64,000 nt of DNA from Rhyacophila brunnea (lineage: Eukaryota > Arthropoda > Insecta > Trichoptera > Rhyacophilidae). The stretch's first letter is position 1. The number at the start of each line of letters is the position of its first letter. Positions 34,001 to 43,590 of this stretch are shown here, piece by piece. Both the position numbers and the translations under genes were made by a program. A model generated the notes under the pieces. That model saw only the letters and a program-made list of their open reading frames with translations, was not told the origin of the DNA and ran no database searches. Location: NCBI GenBank assembly GCA_022495005.1, contig JAGYXB010001569.1:2728001-2792000 (forward strand), in the 5' to 3' direction.

Positions 34001-37000
34001 GATGCGGAAGTGGAATTTCAAAATGGATCCGATTCCGCTGGCGACGGTTCCTTAGATGATAATAGAAATGAAGATAGTGTGATTTTGTATAATAATTCTT
34101 TACTGTTTTATAATGATATGGTTAAAAATAGTTCTGATTTTCATGATAGTGATGATATGTACGGAGATGGTGTTAGGATAAATTCTGTTTCGAAAGAGAG
34201 ACCCACGGAAAATGATGAAACTAATCGTGACGATGCGTTTAAAACGTGGGGTGATATTGAAGAAACAAATGCTGAGAATAGTTCAAATTTTAACGAAATT
34301 ACTAATGAATTAAAAGATAATTCGAAAAGTGATGAGATTTCAAATGATGAAATTATTTCGAGTATGTTTGATAGAATTAGAACGTTAGAGAAGCTTGAGA
34401 TTAGAGAGAATTTTAAAATGTTAGCATATAAGGCGAGACATAAGAGGAATATTGAAGATATTTCTTTAGATGAAGCAATCGCAGATAACAAATATATCCA
34501 ACAGAAGATGAAGAGAGAGGAAGAAAACGTCCAAGACGCGGCGGACGATCCGAGGTTTGATAACGTCGGTAAAAAAACAGAAGATTTAAACGAAGACGAT
34601 AATATTTTAGGAAATTTCGAAGGTAACGATGTCGAAAAAAACGATGAAGTTTTCGAAGAATACGATTATCAGACTGAAGTGTCGAATATAATGAGAATAC
34701 CTCCGCGTGGTGTTAAATTTGATGATGACGACATCGATAAAAGTGCGGTCGACGCCGCTAAAGGTCTCCTCAAGCTCTCTATCAAAGACAACAAACTGAA
34801 TCTCGTAATCGAAAAAACAAAAGACAATGCTATAAATAATAACGCTGAAATTAAGCCGTCCAATAGTAACGATAAGTTAAAAAAAAGTGATAAATCAGGT
34901 GACGTTAAATCGAAGGGCGCTATTAATTCCGGTACGAATCAAAATGCCAAAGACAAATACGAAAAGAAAGCTGCCAAGAATGTAAATGAGAGTAATTTAT
35001 ACAGTGGAAGTCCAAAAGATCGGAAAAACGAAATTAAATCTTCGAAGTATATTCATGGAACTATTGAAGATAGGATATTGCCGACTGACGAGATCATCTA
35101 CGGGGAGACGACAGAGTTTGTCCCTCCTGTGAAGACCAAGTTTCTGTTCTTGCTGGGAAGATCGGCTGGGGATAACGACACGGATGTTCAGCTGAGAATC
35201 GACGAGGAGGCGGCGCAGTTCGGTGACCTCATTCAGGAGGGCTTCGTGGACTCTTACAACAACTTGACGCTCAAGTCTGTCATGCTGCTCAAGTGGGTTG
35301 TCGGGAATTGCGGCGGTAAAGGTAAGCCTGCCTTTTTATAGTTATCTTAAAACCGATTTTGATTCAATATTAGAATATTTAATCAAGGTGGATTGGGAAT
35401 AGGACAACTGGGCGCCGGGACAATTGGGTGCCGTACTGTCGAATGAAATAAATACCCGTTTGTTACGATTTTATACAGAAAGTAGACGAGGAATTTTAAT
35501 CAGTATTCACTACTACAGTGGTTTTAATTCATTTTGCTCTTAAAATAATGTTTTTTTATTGCGGATTGAGAATTCTCATGCCTTAGGCATTATATAAAAA
35601 TAAAAGAACTCTCTTCTCGTTAGACCTTAAACATATGCACAAATAAAATATTATGTGTGCATATTTAAATTCTCACCAAGTATTAAAAATATATATTTTA
35701 AAGTACCTATAATTCACGAACGTCTATTAAATTTCGAATTTCATTTGATTGCGTGGCGCCAAGGTTGTCTCGGCGTCAAATCGTCCTAGACCGGTGGATC
35801 ATATCAATTTGTTAAATTACACATCCAGTATTGTATGTTTTGATAAAATAAAATTTGAAAGATTCGAGTGAATTGAAAATTGAAGGCGAATCATCTTATG
35901 GACGATATCTTCTCAAATATCTATATACAGTCCTACAATGTGGGGTGTGACATATTATGTCTCCTCGTAATACTATTATGTTGTTGCGCATTCCAGTCCA
36001 TTACGTGATGAAGACCGACGATGACATGTTCATCAACATCCCCCGTCTGGTGGACGCGCTCAAAAACAAATCCGCAGAGCATATCAAACGGCTCGAGAGG
36101 CACCGGAGCCTCCTCATAATGACTGGAGGCAAGTCCAGGAAAAAAGCGATCGCCTTACACGATGCAAAGGAGATACTGCTGATGGGCGACCTAATATGCG
36201 ACGCCAGACCGATCTTGGACACCACCAGCAAATGGTGTGTATAGATTTACCCTTCAATATTATGAATGTACAGTAAAACCTCGTTAATAAGAACACGGAT
36301 AATTTGTAATTTGTCGTAAATCGAAATTTTCGCGAAAAAATAGTCCCTTGAATATTATTTTCATATAAAACTATACCTTTAATTCGAATTTCGTAATACG
36401 AAATGATTTTGGAGTCCAGACATATAAACATATTCAATAAATCGTAATAAATAGACTATTTCATGAGCCAGACATTGAAAATTGTGAGACTTTTTAAAGC
36501 TTAAATAAAATTGCTTATTTTATGAAGGTAATAAAAATAATCCTGACATTTTATGGCCCATTAGCACATCAGTGGCACAACTACATTCTGCTCAAAGTTA
36601 AAACAATAATTTAGTCAGTAATGTTTCAGGGCTGTAGGTATTTAATTGTTTATTGTATTTTCACTTAGTTTTACTAGACAATCAATGCCAAACAATTGTG
36701 TTGACAAATTGGAAACAAATTGTTTGCAGCAGCCGACTTTACGGAAATAAATGCCCGTTTGAGGGCTTCTGGGGACCAGGCAATGACATCAATATTGTAA
36801 CGTAACAGAATAATCCATTGGAATATTCATTTACAATGTTGGACGTACAGTTATATTATACTTTTTTTATTGTGAGGAAAGTGAATTCATATCCGATTTC
36901 AACTCCATGTGTAATGTCTGCGATAAGGGAGAAGCAGTATAATACTACATTGGAATTTTGGTATCGCCTGAAGAAGATATTCATCATATTACACTTTTTT

Positions 37001-38820
37001 TATTGTGAGGAAAGTGAATTCATATTCGTTTTCACCTTGATGCATAATTTCTGCGTTTAGGGAGGAGCAGTATGCTACATTTCAATTTTGGTATCACCCG
37101 AAGAAGACATATTATCTATAGTTGCTATCTTTGATGTTGTGCTTCACATTTAATGTCAAATATTAAATCGTATTGTGTTTCAGGTACTCCCCTACTTATA
37201 TGTTTGGTGGTAAAGTGTACCCGAGATATCTTTCTGGAACCAGCTACGTCATGTCCATGGAGACTGCGAAGCTCTTGTACAACGCGGCTTTGGATACTCC
37301 ACTATTCCACTTGGAGGATATCTACATCACAGGTTTGTGTACTTCATTCTTACATCCTTTATTGAATCGCACCGCAATACCTTTGTCATATTCTTTATAG
37401 ACCAACGAAGTCTTGAATGGTAGCCTTATGGTAGAGAGGATTCAGAAGAATTTTTGAGACCACTTTACTTGAGTGCATACATGTTGGCCTAGTTTGTAGA
37501 GTGCAAGGTGCTTGGCGAATTGCGAATTTTTCTATCCATATTTCGATGAATTTAATATTAGATAATGACAAAAACAGATAAGTCCACATAATATGATCAA
37601 AATCAAACAAAATAATTACAAGATAAAAAGAACTTTTTATATACAACGTTTTTAAATTTTCTATTGAATTATGCTCAATATGCTCAAACTTGTACTTGAT
37701 ATGAAGTAAATAAATAATGTGTACAATTCCATACAATATGTAATGGTCTATAACTTCTAAAACGCCCCAAAATTACACAAAAAAAATGTTTTAAAATGAT
37801 AATTTAAAGTGTTCTATAAATAGATGGCCGAGCGGCTTAAGCGTTGGCTTTTAATGTTGTGGGTCCCAGGTTCGAATCCTGGGTCTGGCAAATATATATA
37901 TTGTTTTTCAATTTGGGTGTGAGTCCTAAGAGAGACCTAATAGGTTGAGCAAGTGGCTAACATCCGTTTCTCGTAAAAAAAAATCTGTTAATACAAACCT
38001 CAAACCTCCATTCTGTGGAGGCCCCAGGAGGTATGATGATATTACGATCGGACATGGTAAAAAAAAATAGGTGCGAGGGATGGTTTCCAATCCTGGTGTC
38101 ATAATAAATTTGAATTTACATGCACCTGTCAATACGTGGTCGCAGCCATGATTTATTCTGGATCGGAACTGTTTCCTCGTGCCAAGCCTATCAGGCACCA
38201 TTAGCGAGGGATACAAGACTAGTCAATGCGCTCCCAAAGACGTAGATATTTTCGGTGACGTGCTATGTATTTTGTTTTCAAAATTTTATTTTTCTGTAAA
38301 ATGAATGTAATACAAATAGAGGTTAATCAGCTAATAGAAATACACATATTAATTATTCTAGCTCTAAAATAAAATATGATTGAAAAAAGAAACTAACATT
38401 AAAACCAATTTGTTACACACCTAACGCACAAAAACGTAATTTCCCACAAATATTGATTTATGTGCTCTTTATACCTGATAATAAAGCTTCCGCCAATTTG
38501 TTTGTCTTCATTTTTATTCTTTGACCTAAAATCTTCATTTTCTTGTAGGAATTTGTTCCCGAAAGGCCGGCGTCCGACCGATAGACAATCCCGGCTTCTC
38601 GTACATGGTCCGGAAACCCGACCCGTGCTCCCACTGGCACGCCGTCACCTCCCACCAAGTCCCCCCGCACCAGCTTAAATACTTGCAGACGTCTCTCCTC
38701 GACCAGAACATACTCACCAAGTGCGAGGTGAGGAGGATTAAACAATCCCGAAGAGTGCAGTCGCCCACCGTCTTGACCGGCGCTAAAGGCAACACTAAAA
38801 AGGTCAACCGATGCTTGTGA
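24959..38820 (+). CDS. beta-1,3-galactosyltransferase family protein (GT31), six exons, 1003 aa
   Basis: Spliced CDS: join(24959-25086, 25733-26043, 33408-35321, 35997-36234, 37184-37332, 38549-38820), 3012 nt, open throughout. All introns are GT-AG and all phases match. The product is a Golgi-type type II membrane protein: a basic cytosolic tail of about 118 residues, one membrane segment at about 120-136 (FFLFSIGALFVIIVLYA), then a lumenal region. Galactosyl_T (PF01762) landmarks: FLLVIVCSS and RSAIRETWGN at about 259-283, FLFLLGRS at 725-732, GFVDSYNNLTLKS near 758-770, the DDD metal/UDP-sugar motif at 792-794, YPRYLSGTSYVMS at 876-888 and EDIY at 908-911. Family role: moving a hexose from a UDP-sugar to a glycan acceptor in beta-1,3 linkage; the exact donor and acceptor are unknown. 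An insert of about 440 acidic, Asn/Ser-rich residues splits the catalytic domain, so the protein is far longer than the usual 300-600 aa. Start: first ATG after an in-frame TAG at 24905-24907. The family call is secure, the substrate is not. Confidence 0.88.
25181..25277. mobile_element. MITE family P, half copy in intron 1
   Basis: GCGCATCTATTCTATACACT..CACTTATTGTAACAATTACA is one arm of family P; it stops abruptly at the start of repeat N. Confidence 0.65.
25280..25600 (-). repeat. dispersed repeat N, inverted copy in intron 1
   Basis: Reverse complement of the left half of the copy at 19240-19815, with ATTTTGCTAACTGACAATG and GCTTACTGTGACGTCACGTG. Confidence 0.72.
25733..26043 (+). CDS. 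exon 2: basic cytosolic tail and signal anchor
   Basis: Acceptor TTACAG|A and donor CATG|GTGAGT. Adds an Arg/Lys-rich stretch (ASKRERRNREAKSR), a His/Ser/Tyr-rich linker and the single membrane segment at about residues 120-136, followed by positively charged residues. This is a typical Golgi signal anchor. The exon is much richer in GC than its surroundings, as expected for coding sequence in this AT-rich DNA. Confidence 0.82.
26744..27005. mobile_element. pogo/Tigger-like MITE in intron 2
   Basis: TIRs CAGTAAAACCTCGTTAATAC and CTAACGAGGTTTTACTG (27005 end), TA on both sides. CAGTAAAACC is a common pogo-type terminus. Non-coding, 262 bp. Confidence 0.75.
27742..27946. mobile_element. 205-bp MITE with ~57-bp TIRs nested in family A
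   Basis: ACACAATGCTTGCGGACACT on the left pairs with AGTTCCCGTAGCCATTGTGT on the right, and the match continues through TTTTAATTAATTTTGTAATT. No autonomous partner is visible in the window. Confidence 0.7.
28061..28234 (-). repeat. second tRNA-derived SINE family, single copy
   Basis: On the minus strand: head GGCTCTCGTGGTGCAGTGCG, perfect B box GGTTCGATCCC, then a short body and a poly-A tail (poly-T at 28060-28071 on the plus strand). The head differs from family S. Confidence 0.75.
29997..30580. mobile_element. hAT-type MITE family A, complete copy (intron 2)
   Basis: Begins CAGTGGCGAAGGGTGGAGG and ends its exact inverse, CCTCCACCCTTCGCCACTG. Perfect 8-bp duplication CCGGGGAG at 29989-29996 and 30581-30588. 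Best reference copy in the window. Confidence 0.9.
31421..31869. mobile_element. hAT-type MITE family A, complete copy with nested palindrome (intron 2)
   Basis: Perfect GTATATAA duplication (31413-31420, 31870-31877) and both TIRs present. Its middle is replaced by the palindrome at 31543-31768. Confidence 0.88.
31543..31768. repeat. long palindrome family W, ~100-bp arms
   Basis: ATTGTTGTTTTAATTTAATA...GGACCGGTTTTGTCCGCCTC and its complement flank a spacer of about 20 bp; GAGGGACATTTTC opens the centre. A diverged copy lies at 43420-43590. Confidence 0.8.
32150..32313 (+). repeat. LINE 3' tail, copy shared with 58650-58845
   Basis: CCATGGGCACTTTCCATTAG, CAAAGCACACTTGGGTGCAT and GAGGCGGGTTGGTTTGGA correspond in order to the sequence that follows a LINE coding fragment at 58416-58616. 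Confidence 0.55.
32315..32425 (+). repeat. SINE family S, partial body without head
   Basis: GGACCTAATAGTTTAAGCAA..AACACTCTGTGGAGGCCCAT-type sequence; the tRNA-like head is missing. Confidence 0.6.
32988..33240. mobile_element. MITE with ATCGTCG-type ends, copy 1 (intron 2)
   Basis: Left ATCATCGGTGAAACTGGAAA, right TAGTTTCAACGACGATAT are roughly inverted. The whole 250 bp matches 53793-54042, including ATGATTTAACAATGTTACAA and ATATTAACAACGGCCACTAG. Confidence 0.7.
33408..35321 (+). CDS. exon 3: start of the GT31 catalytic domain plus long acidic insert
   Basis: Acceptor TTGCAG|CC, donor AAAG|GTAAGC, 1914 nt without a stop. It encodes the lumenal stem, the start of the catalytic domain (FLLVIVCSS...RSAIRETWGN, residues 259-283), then about 440 residues dominated by Asp, Glu, Asn, Ser and Lys, and finally the resumed domain (KTKFLFLLGRS to LLKWVV, 723-778). 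Many N-glycosylation sequons (NQS, NVT, NAT, NHS, NGS, NNS) are visible. The insert is more AT-rich in its codons than the flanking domain parts but stays strictly open, so it is coding and not a retained intron. Confidence 0.85.
35322..35996 (+). other. intron 3
   Basis: 675 nt, GT-AG. The sequence GGCGCCGGGACAATTGGGTG near its 5' end and CGTGGCGCCAAGG near 35753 may be ends of a small element; nothing coding. Confidence 0.55.
35997..36234 (+). CDS. exon 4: DDD motif of the glycosyltransferase
   Basis: Acceptor ATTCCAG|TC, donor ATG|GTGTGT. Encodes HYVMKTDDDMFINIPRLVDA, the classic GT31 segment with the DxD-type metal site (residues 792-794), and further on LMGDLICDARPI, which matches the family block before the conserved KWY. 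The last codon is split: TG here plus G from exon 5 restores the conserved Trp. Confidence 0.87.
36235..37183 (+). other. intron 4 with pogo-like MITE piece
   Basis: 949 nt. CAGTAAAACCTCGTTAATAA at 36271 after TA is the same terminus as the element at 26744, and AAGGTAATAAAAATAATCCT near 36526 is the complement of that element's interior. The right end is lost. A block TTTTTTTATTGTGAGGAAAG occurs twice (36860s and 37000s) in a local duplication. Confidence 0.6.
37184..37332 (+). CDS. exon 5: YLSGTSYVMS and EDIY block
   Basis: Acceptor TTTCAG|G, donor ACAG|GTTTGT. Encodes YSPTYMFGGKVYPRYLSGTS and on to HLEDIYITG. The EDxY/EDV-like motif (908-911) holds the acidic residue thought to act in catalysis across the family. 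Confidence 0.87.
37333..38548 (+). other. intron 5 with repeat R piece and SINE
   Basis: 1216 nt. 37615-37680 matches the start of repeat R, and 37823-38068 is a SINE of family S. Confidence 0.65.
37823..38068 (+). repeat. tRNA-derived SINE family S, copy in intron 5
   Basis: Head GATGGCCGAGCGGCTTAAGC, B box GGTTCGAATCC, full body, end TCGGACATGGT plus an A run. One of the best-kept copies. Confidence 0.85.
38549..38820 (+). CDS. exon 6: C-terminus of the glycosyltransferase
   Basis: Acceptor CTTGTAG|GA. Begins with GICSRKAGVRPIDNPGFSY, the usual family continuation of the EDxYxTG block, then a basic C-terminal tail ending in NRCL and TGA at 38818-38820. A polyadenylation signal candidate AATAAA lies at 39820-39825; none closer was seen, so the 3' UTR length is unknown. 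Confidence 0.85.
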
Positions 38821-39686
38821 GACCAGCCCTACGGAAGAACATCATCGAATGGTAATGTTCTGCAGCGATCGTGCGACTTCATTTTCCTCCTATCGTCCAA
38901 CGGCCTACTCTTTTGGGATACGTCGGTCGTTTATACCATGTGGATTTTATCGGAGGCCGTTTGCCATTTGTTGACAGATTTCGTTTCGTCTCTTTACTGC
39001 GTCGTCAGATTTTGTTGTTTCTTTGGTTGTATCGATTGGTTTAAGTTGTGGGAGATTATGTTGAAATCCATCCCCGGGTATTTGGTTACGTTAATGTTAA
39101 ATTAGAATTCCATTTATTTATTAATTATTGAAGATTTACCAAATTGGTTTTTCTTTTTATTGTGTCGTGTCTTTAATTTATTTGGAATTTAACCTGAGGA
39201 TTAAAGAAGTACATAGTTGAGTAAATCCACTTCAGAGTTTAATATTTTCACATCTATGGCAAAAAAAATATATAAAATTGAGGTTTTGATGGTATTGTTT
39301 TTGTACTCTACGTCAAAATTAATCTTCATTCCATAATTACACAATGTTTTCATTTAAAAAAATTAATAGGTTTTATCAAGAATTTCATTTATTTTAAATC
39401 CTGATGCAAGGTTTTGCCGTGGGCAGAATAATATGCAATTAATTGTACATTCTGAATATCTGTTTTTAACATTCTGTAAATGAGGCATATTCCCAAATAT
39501 CATATACTATATTTTATATGTGAAGAAAAGCATATTGATTTTTCTTTATATCATTAATTAGTGTTTGAAGGGCTACAATTCAGGCAAAAACATTTAAATT
39601 AGAAACGTTGCTATGAAAATAACAATTTATACAAAGAATTCAAGAAGTGGAATGTTTTCATTAAAAACAACTGCTTCTAAAGGCTT
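38821..39686 (+). other. 3' flank / presumed 3' UTR of the glycosyltransferase gene
   Basis: Follows the stop codon without a recognised repeat. The first 200 bases have a mixed composition like transcribed sequence, later DNA is AT-rich. Cleavage site not determinable. Confidence 0.4.
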
Positions 39687-40132
39687 AATTACATTGGCAG
39701 ACGCGCAGTTCCAACCAGATCCAACGATCCATGCCGACCGTCGTGACCAACGTCTTTACACTATAAGCAATTACACGCAACGATTCGATCGCGTTGGTCC
39801 TTGCTTTTGATTGGTTTAAAATAAACATAGTGTTGCTATTATTAAAAATATAGGTTGACCGAAAACTATTTCTTCGTTACATTGGTGGCTACACTGAACA
39901 GTTTTCCCTCGCAATTTTACGTCAAAACTCAGCTGTCAAGCCTAACCTCGCAAGCGGGCGGTAGTTTTGGATGTTTTCATACATTCTCGGCAATCTTCGT
40001 GAATCGTGGCAGATGGAAATAGGATTGGTTCCAATTTGCTCACAATCGCTCACGATCCCGGAAAACCATAAATAATAGAATTTGGCAATTGTGGCTGACG
40101 ATCGGGCCCAGACGCAATCTGCCAATGTAATT
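39687..40132. mobile_element. 446-bp MITE candidate
   Basis: AATTACATTGGCAGA at the left and TCTGCCAATGTAATT at the right are exact inverted repeats. Interior has CGATC-rich blocks. Superfamily unknown. Confidence 0.5.
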
Positions 40133-40979
40133 TGAGCATAACCCATTTTTATTTAGTTTTATGTCACTTGTACTTCTTTTATCCCAGGGTTTGTCCAACA
40201 CAAATATAATGATAAGAAACTATGATTAGTTTGGATTTAATTCTCAGCTTCTCTTTATTCCTTTATTCAATCTTCTCATAGTAAAGTTTCAGCCTATCAA
40301 TATTAAAATTCTACCTCCGAATAGTAAGCAAAGAAAAAATATTACTTAAAGCCTTTATAGTGTATTTGCAATACCAAGTATTAGTATAATAAACAAATTA
40401 ATATTGTAATTTTTAACTAAACGCAAGTAATAGCCAAAAGAATCAATTGCTTTTTAAAACGCAGTAGACGCCTGGCGTCATCTCGCTAAATAATGATAAC
40501 GTAATTATTACTCTGATATACGTGTCTATGACTTGATTTTGTTTTACTAAACGGGTTGTGATCTGATTTTTGCCTGTGTGTAATTTATTTTTTTGTAATT
40601 TTTATACTTTCATTATTGAAGTTTTCATTGTATTTTCATATTTAAACGTACGCAAATTATTATGACATTTGCATTTATGATTAATCTCACATGAGTGTAT
40701 TTAATTTTATGTGTACGTAACTCATAACTGTGTAAAATGTTGGTCTTTTGGGTGCTTTGAACCTGTCCACAGGCATGTTAATTTTAATAACACACGTTGA
40801 ATATTAAAGCTGTTGAAAACAATAAGAAATCAAAAGCTTCAGTTAATTCATATAGACATAATTCAAAATTCGTTTTATGTAATTCTAAATTTGAACTCAC
40901 ATTAGTTCTTTATAAATCTTTGGTGATAAGAATAAAATTAAAACTGTAGAATTAAAATGAGATCTTATTTTATATAAAA
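40133..40979. other. no gene recognised
   Basis: AT-rich DNA with several AATAAA hexamers by chance. No coding signal. Confidence 0.35.
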
Positions 40980-41288
40980 GTGCCTGTACAAGTGCATGGA
41001 TTTACTTGCACCAATAGTGTGTATTTTAAACTATCGCGGTAATAACTGTTTACACCTAAAAGTGTTGACTGTCTCGCTAATCACATTCTTCAAGAATAAG
41101 CGAGACGCTTGTCATTTTATGGTACACAGTCTAATTGTCAGATGAAAATTCAGAAGCTTCTGAACTTTTTTGATCTATGCATGCAATCTTGCAATTTACA
41201 CGATAATACGTGTTTACACGTGCAGTTTTTTGTTATGGCCGCGATAATGTGTACTGTCAGCAGTAAATACATGTACATGTAAACGGGG
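40980..41288. repeat. family M repeat, copy
   Basis: Left TGTACAAGTGCATGGATTTA and right TAAATACATGTACATGTAAA are inverted. Matches 49670-50068 across AGTGTGTATTTTAAACTATC and ATGCAATCTTGCAATTTACA. Confidence 0.65.
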
Positions 41289-41300
41289 TATAATGCTCCT

Positions 41301-41487
41301 ATCGTAGTATATTTTTGGGTTTCCACCGTGTGTCCTTCTTTCCTCGATGTTTTGAGCTCGTTGCAAAGGCCATTATCAAGAGATGATCTGCAACGAGCCC
41401 GAAACGTCGAGGAAAGAAGAAAGAAGGACATACAGAAACCCAAAAATCTACTACGATAAAAAACAACCGTGAAAGCCTCAAATATTA
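41301..41487 (+). mobile_element. retroelement remnant with inverted 5' part, Penelope-like
   Basis: 12-bp direct repeat TATAATGCTCCT at 41289-41300 and 41488-41499. The left arm (ATCGTAGTATATTTTTGGGT) is the inverse of the right arm, which ends in a 29-base tail AAAAACAACCGTGAAAGCCT... Each arm holds a CAACGAGC(C/T)C(A/G)AAAC block like the tail half of a hammerhead. A 3' piece of the same family lies at 47805-47855. Confidence 0.55.
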
Positions 41488-41499
41488 TATAATGCTCCT

Positions 41500-42225
41500 C
41501 ATTGTCGATAATGTTGTCCATGCAGAAACATTTATTTCTAGCTTGTCATTTCGAGTTAGAATTTATATACATACTTTCAAAATATCAATTCAAATCACCA
41601 AACTGATGTGGAAAAACAAGGAATTGCTTAATTTAAAAATTTGCTTGTGAAATTTTGAATTACTAAATTCGAATTATGAATTTTGAATTATGAATTAATG
41701 CAGAGTGTATTTAAGATTATTTATCGCGATAAATGGAGTCTGCATTGATTCTTAAACCGTTTAACTGCCGCACTGTGCGTTAATTACACCAATTAACTAA
41801 TTGTGGCACAGAAAGAATTAAATACAAAATAGAAAGTAATGGAGTGTCCAAAAGGCCATTATATTTATAATATAAAAAGACAAATAAGATAATGTGATAA
41901 TCCGCTGAGACATCACTTTTGATTTATGAATAATATATTATGTTTATAATTTAATGCTTTTTTGCATCAATTCTCTACAGTCTCATGTTTTAAGCTTGAA
42001 AATATGTTTAGTTTTTATTTTACTAATGCGTAGATATTTTGACATTATCAATAGTTATTGGGAATCGGAGAAATGAATATTTTTAATATTATTGAATAGT
42101 GCGTAGCGAATATCCTATACCTAACACTAAGAGATGGCTTTATAATAAGTAGGAAAGTAAACAATATAAAATTAGTAGGTAACTACATTATATTGATTTT
42201 ACGAGTCAAAAAGAATTTTGAAATA
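41500..42225. other. no gene recognised
   Basis: AT-rich DNA; nothing assignable. Confidence 0.35.
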
Positions 42226-42816
42226 CAGTCGAACTCGGTTATTATGATCACGGGCATAGCGAGATCTCAGATGTAATGAGGAAATATTCGTTGACATTTT
42301 AGTTTATGATTTTCTCCATACATTTATTCACTTTTATAACGAGCTACTTATCAGATATATCGTGCAAAAATATCGTAAAATTTTTTCTTAAAACTGTTAA
42401 TGTGTCGATCGTTTAAAAACATTTTCGACCCTAAGCAATAAAATCCGACCGTAGACCGATGCCGCCAGGATCGGATTACGTTTATGACGCTAGTTAAGTA
42501 TCTAAGTACCTAATTGGTGTATTTGCCGACAACATTGAAAAAGTATCCAAGCATATGGTTGAAATTGCATGTAAAAAATCCAAGGTCTGTGAAGTCAGTA
42601 GGTACCTACCAGCGTTCATTACATTAAACAACTTCTTTTGTAGTTTATGAATGCCATGCCGGGGGAAAATTCTAATTGTGTATTTTTGTTTGAATTGCGA
42701 CTTTTTGTGTTATGTGACCGGTCATTTAAAAATACCTATTCTCTGATATAACGAGTAACGCTTATAACGAGCGAATTCAGTCGGTCCCATCTTCCTCGTA
42801 ATAACCAAGTTCGACT
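42226..42816. mobile_element. pogo/Tigger-like element, 591 bp
   Basis: CAGTCGAACTCGGTTATTAT and ATAACCAAGTTCGACTG with TA on both sides. Repeated ATAACGAG blocks lie inside the right end. No transposase. Confidence 0.7.
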
Positions 42817-42819
42817 GTA

Positions 42820-43419
42820 ATATAATTAATATTGTAAAGACAGTGTTAGACAACCCTCGAAAATTTCACTTACAAAAAGTCTCTCGGCGAGTGAATTACT
42901 CCACAATATAATTAAGGGCCTAATGCATAGTGTGTAATACTGATTCGGTTAGTCATAATGTAATGCGACAAATTTTTAAATAAAACTACTTATGCTAGAA
43001 ACACCTCGCGTGAGCGTACATGCTATGACAATCAGAACATTCAATAATAAAAATTGACAACCTGCAAAAACATTGTGTCATTACCTGTGGGTCCCTTCCA
43101 AACCACTGAAATGAAATTTACGTGAAAGCATGTGACTCAGAAATGTGTATTTATTCAGAAAATATAAAAGCGTTCTATCACACGTTGGGTTGGTGGTGTG
43201 GCGTGACACGCGTGAGATGATCTTAATCTGGTTTTGATACATTTTGGCAGATTTTGCTAACTGACATTATGCACAGTTTATCCGTGGCGCGAGCTTGCCG
43301 TGAGTTCAAGTGATGTGTTTCTAGCATTAGCATATTGTAAACAGAAGTCAAGTAAATATTATTTTGTAAAATTGTACTGAGTACTGATTATCAATTATAT
43401 TTTATTAATAATTTTAATA
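42820..43419. other. no gene; repeat N scrap
   Basis: About 43240-43320 has TTTTGGCAGATTTTGCTAAC, part of repeat N. Rest unassigned. Confidence 0.4.
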
Positions 43420-43590
43420 AAACAGATTTTTTTTTGTACTGAATCCACTTTTTTATATTAAATAATTGTAACGGTTTCGTTCACCTCTGAGGGACATTTT
43501 CAACTATGAAATATTGACTTTTTCAAGTTGAAAAATCCCTCTGAGGATTCAATACCTACAAAAAAAAATTGTGTTCTATTAAATTAAAAA
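43420..43590. repeat. palindrome family W, diverged copy
   Basis: TTAATAAAACAGATTTTTTT..CCTCTGAGGGACATTTTCAA and AAAAATCCCTCTGAGG..AAAAAAATTGTGTTCTATTA repeat the plan of 31543-31768 with deletions. Confidence 0.6.

Noticed and set aside
33326..34863. Minus-strand frames opposite exon 3
   Set aside because: Low-complexity Ser/Leu/Phe peptides that mirror the Asp/Asn/Lys-rich coding strand; no motifs.
35311..35320. Alternative exon 3 donor at GGCG|GTAAAG
   Set aside because: It would end the codon phase wrongly; AAAG|GTAAGC is a better donor and gives phase 1 matching exon 4.
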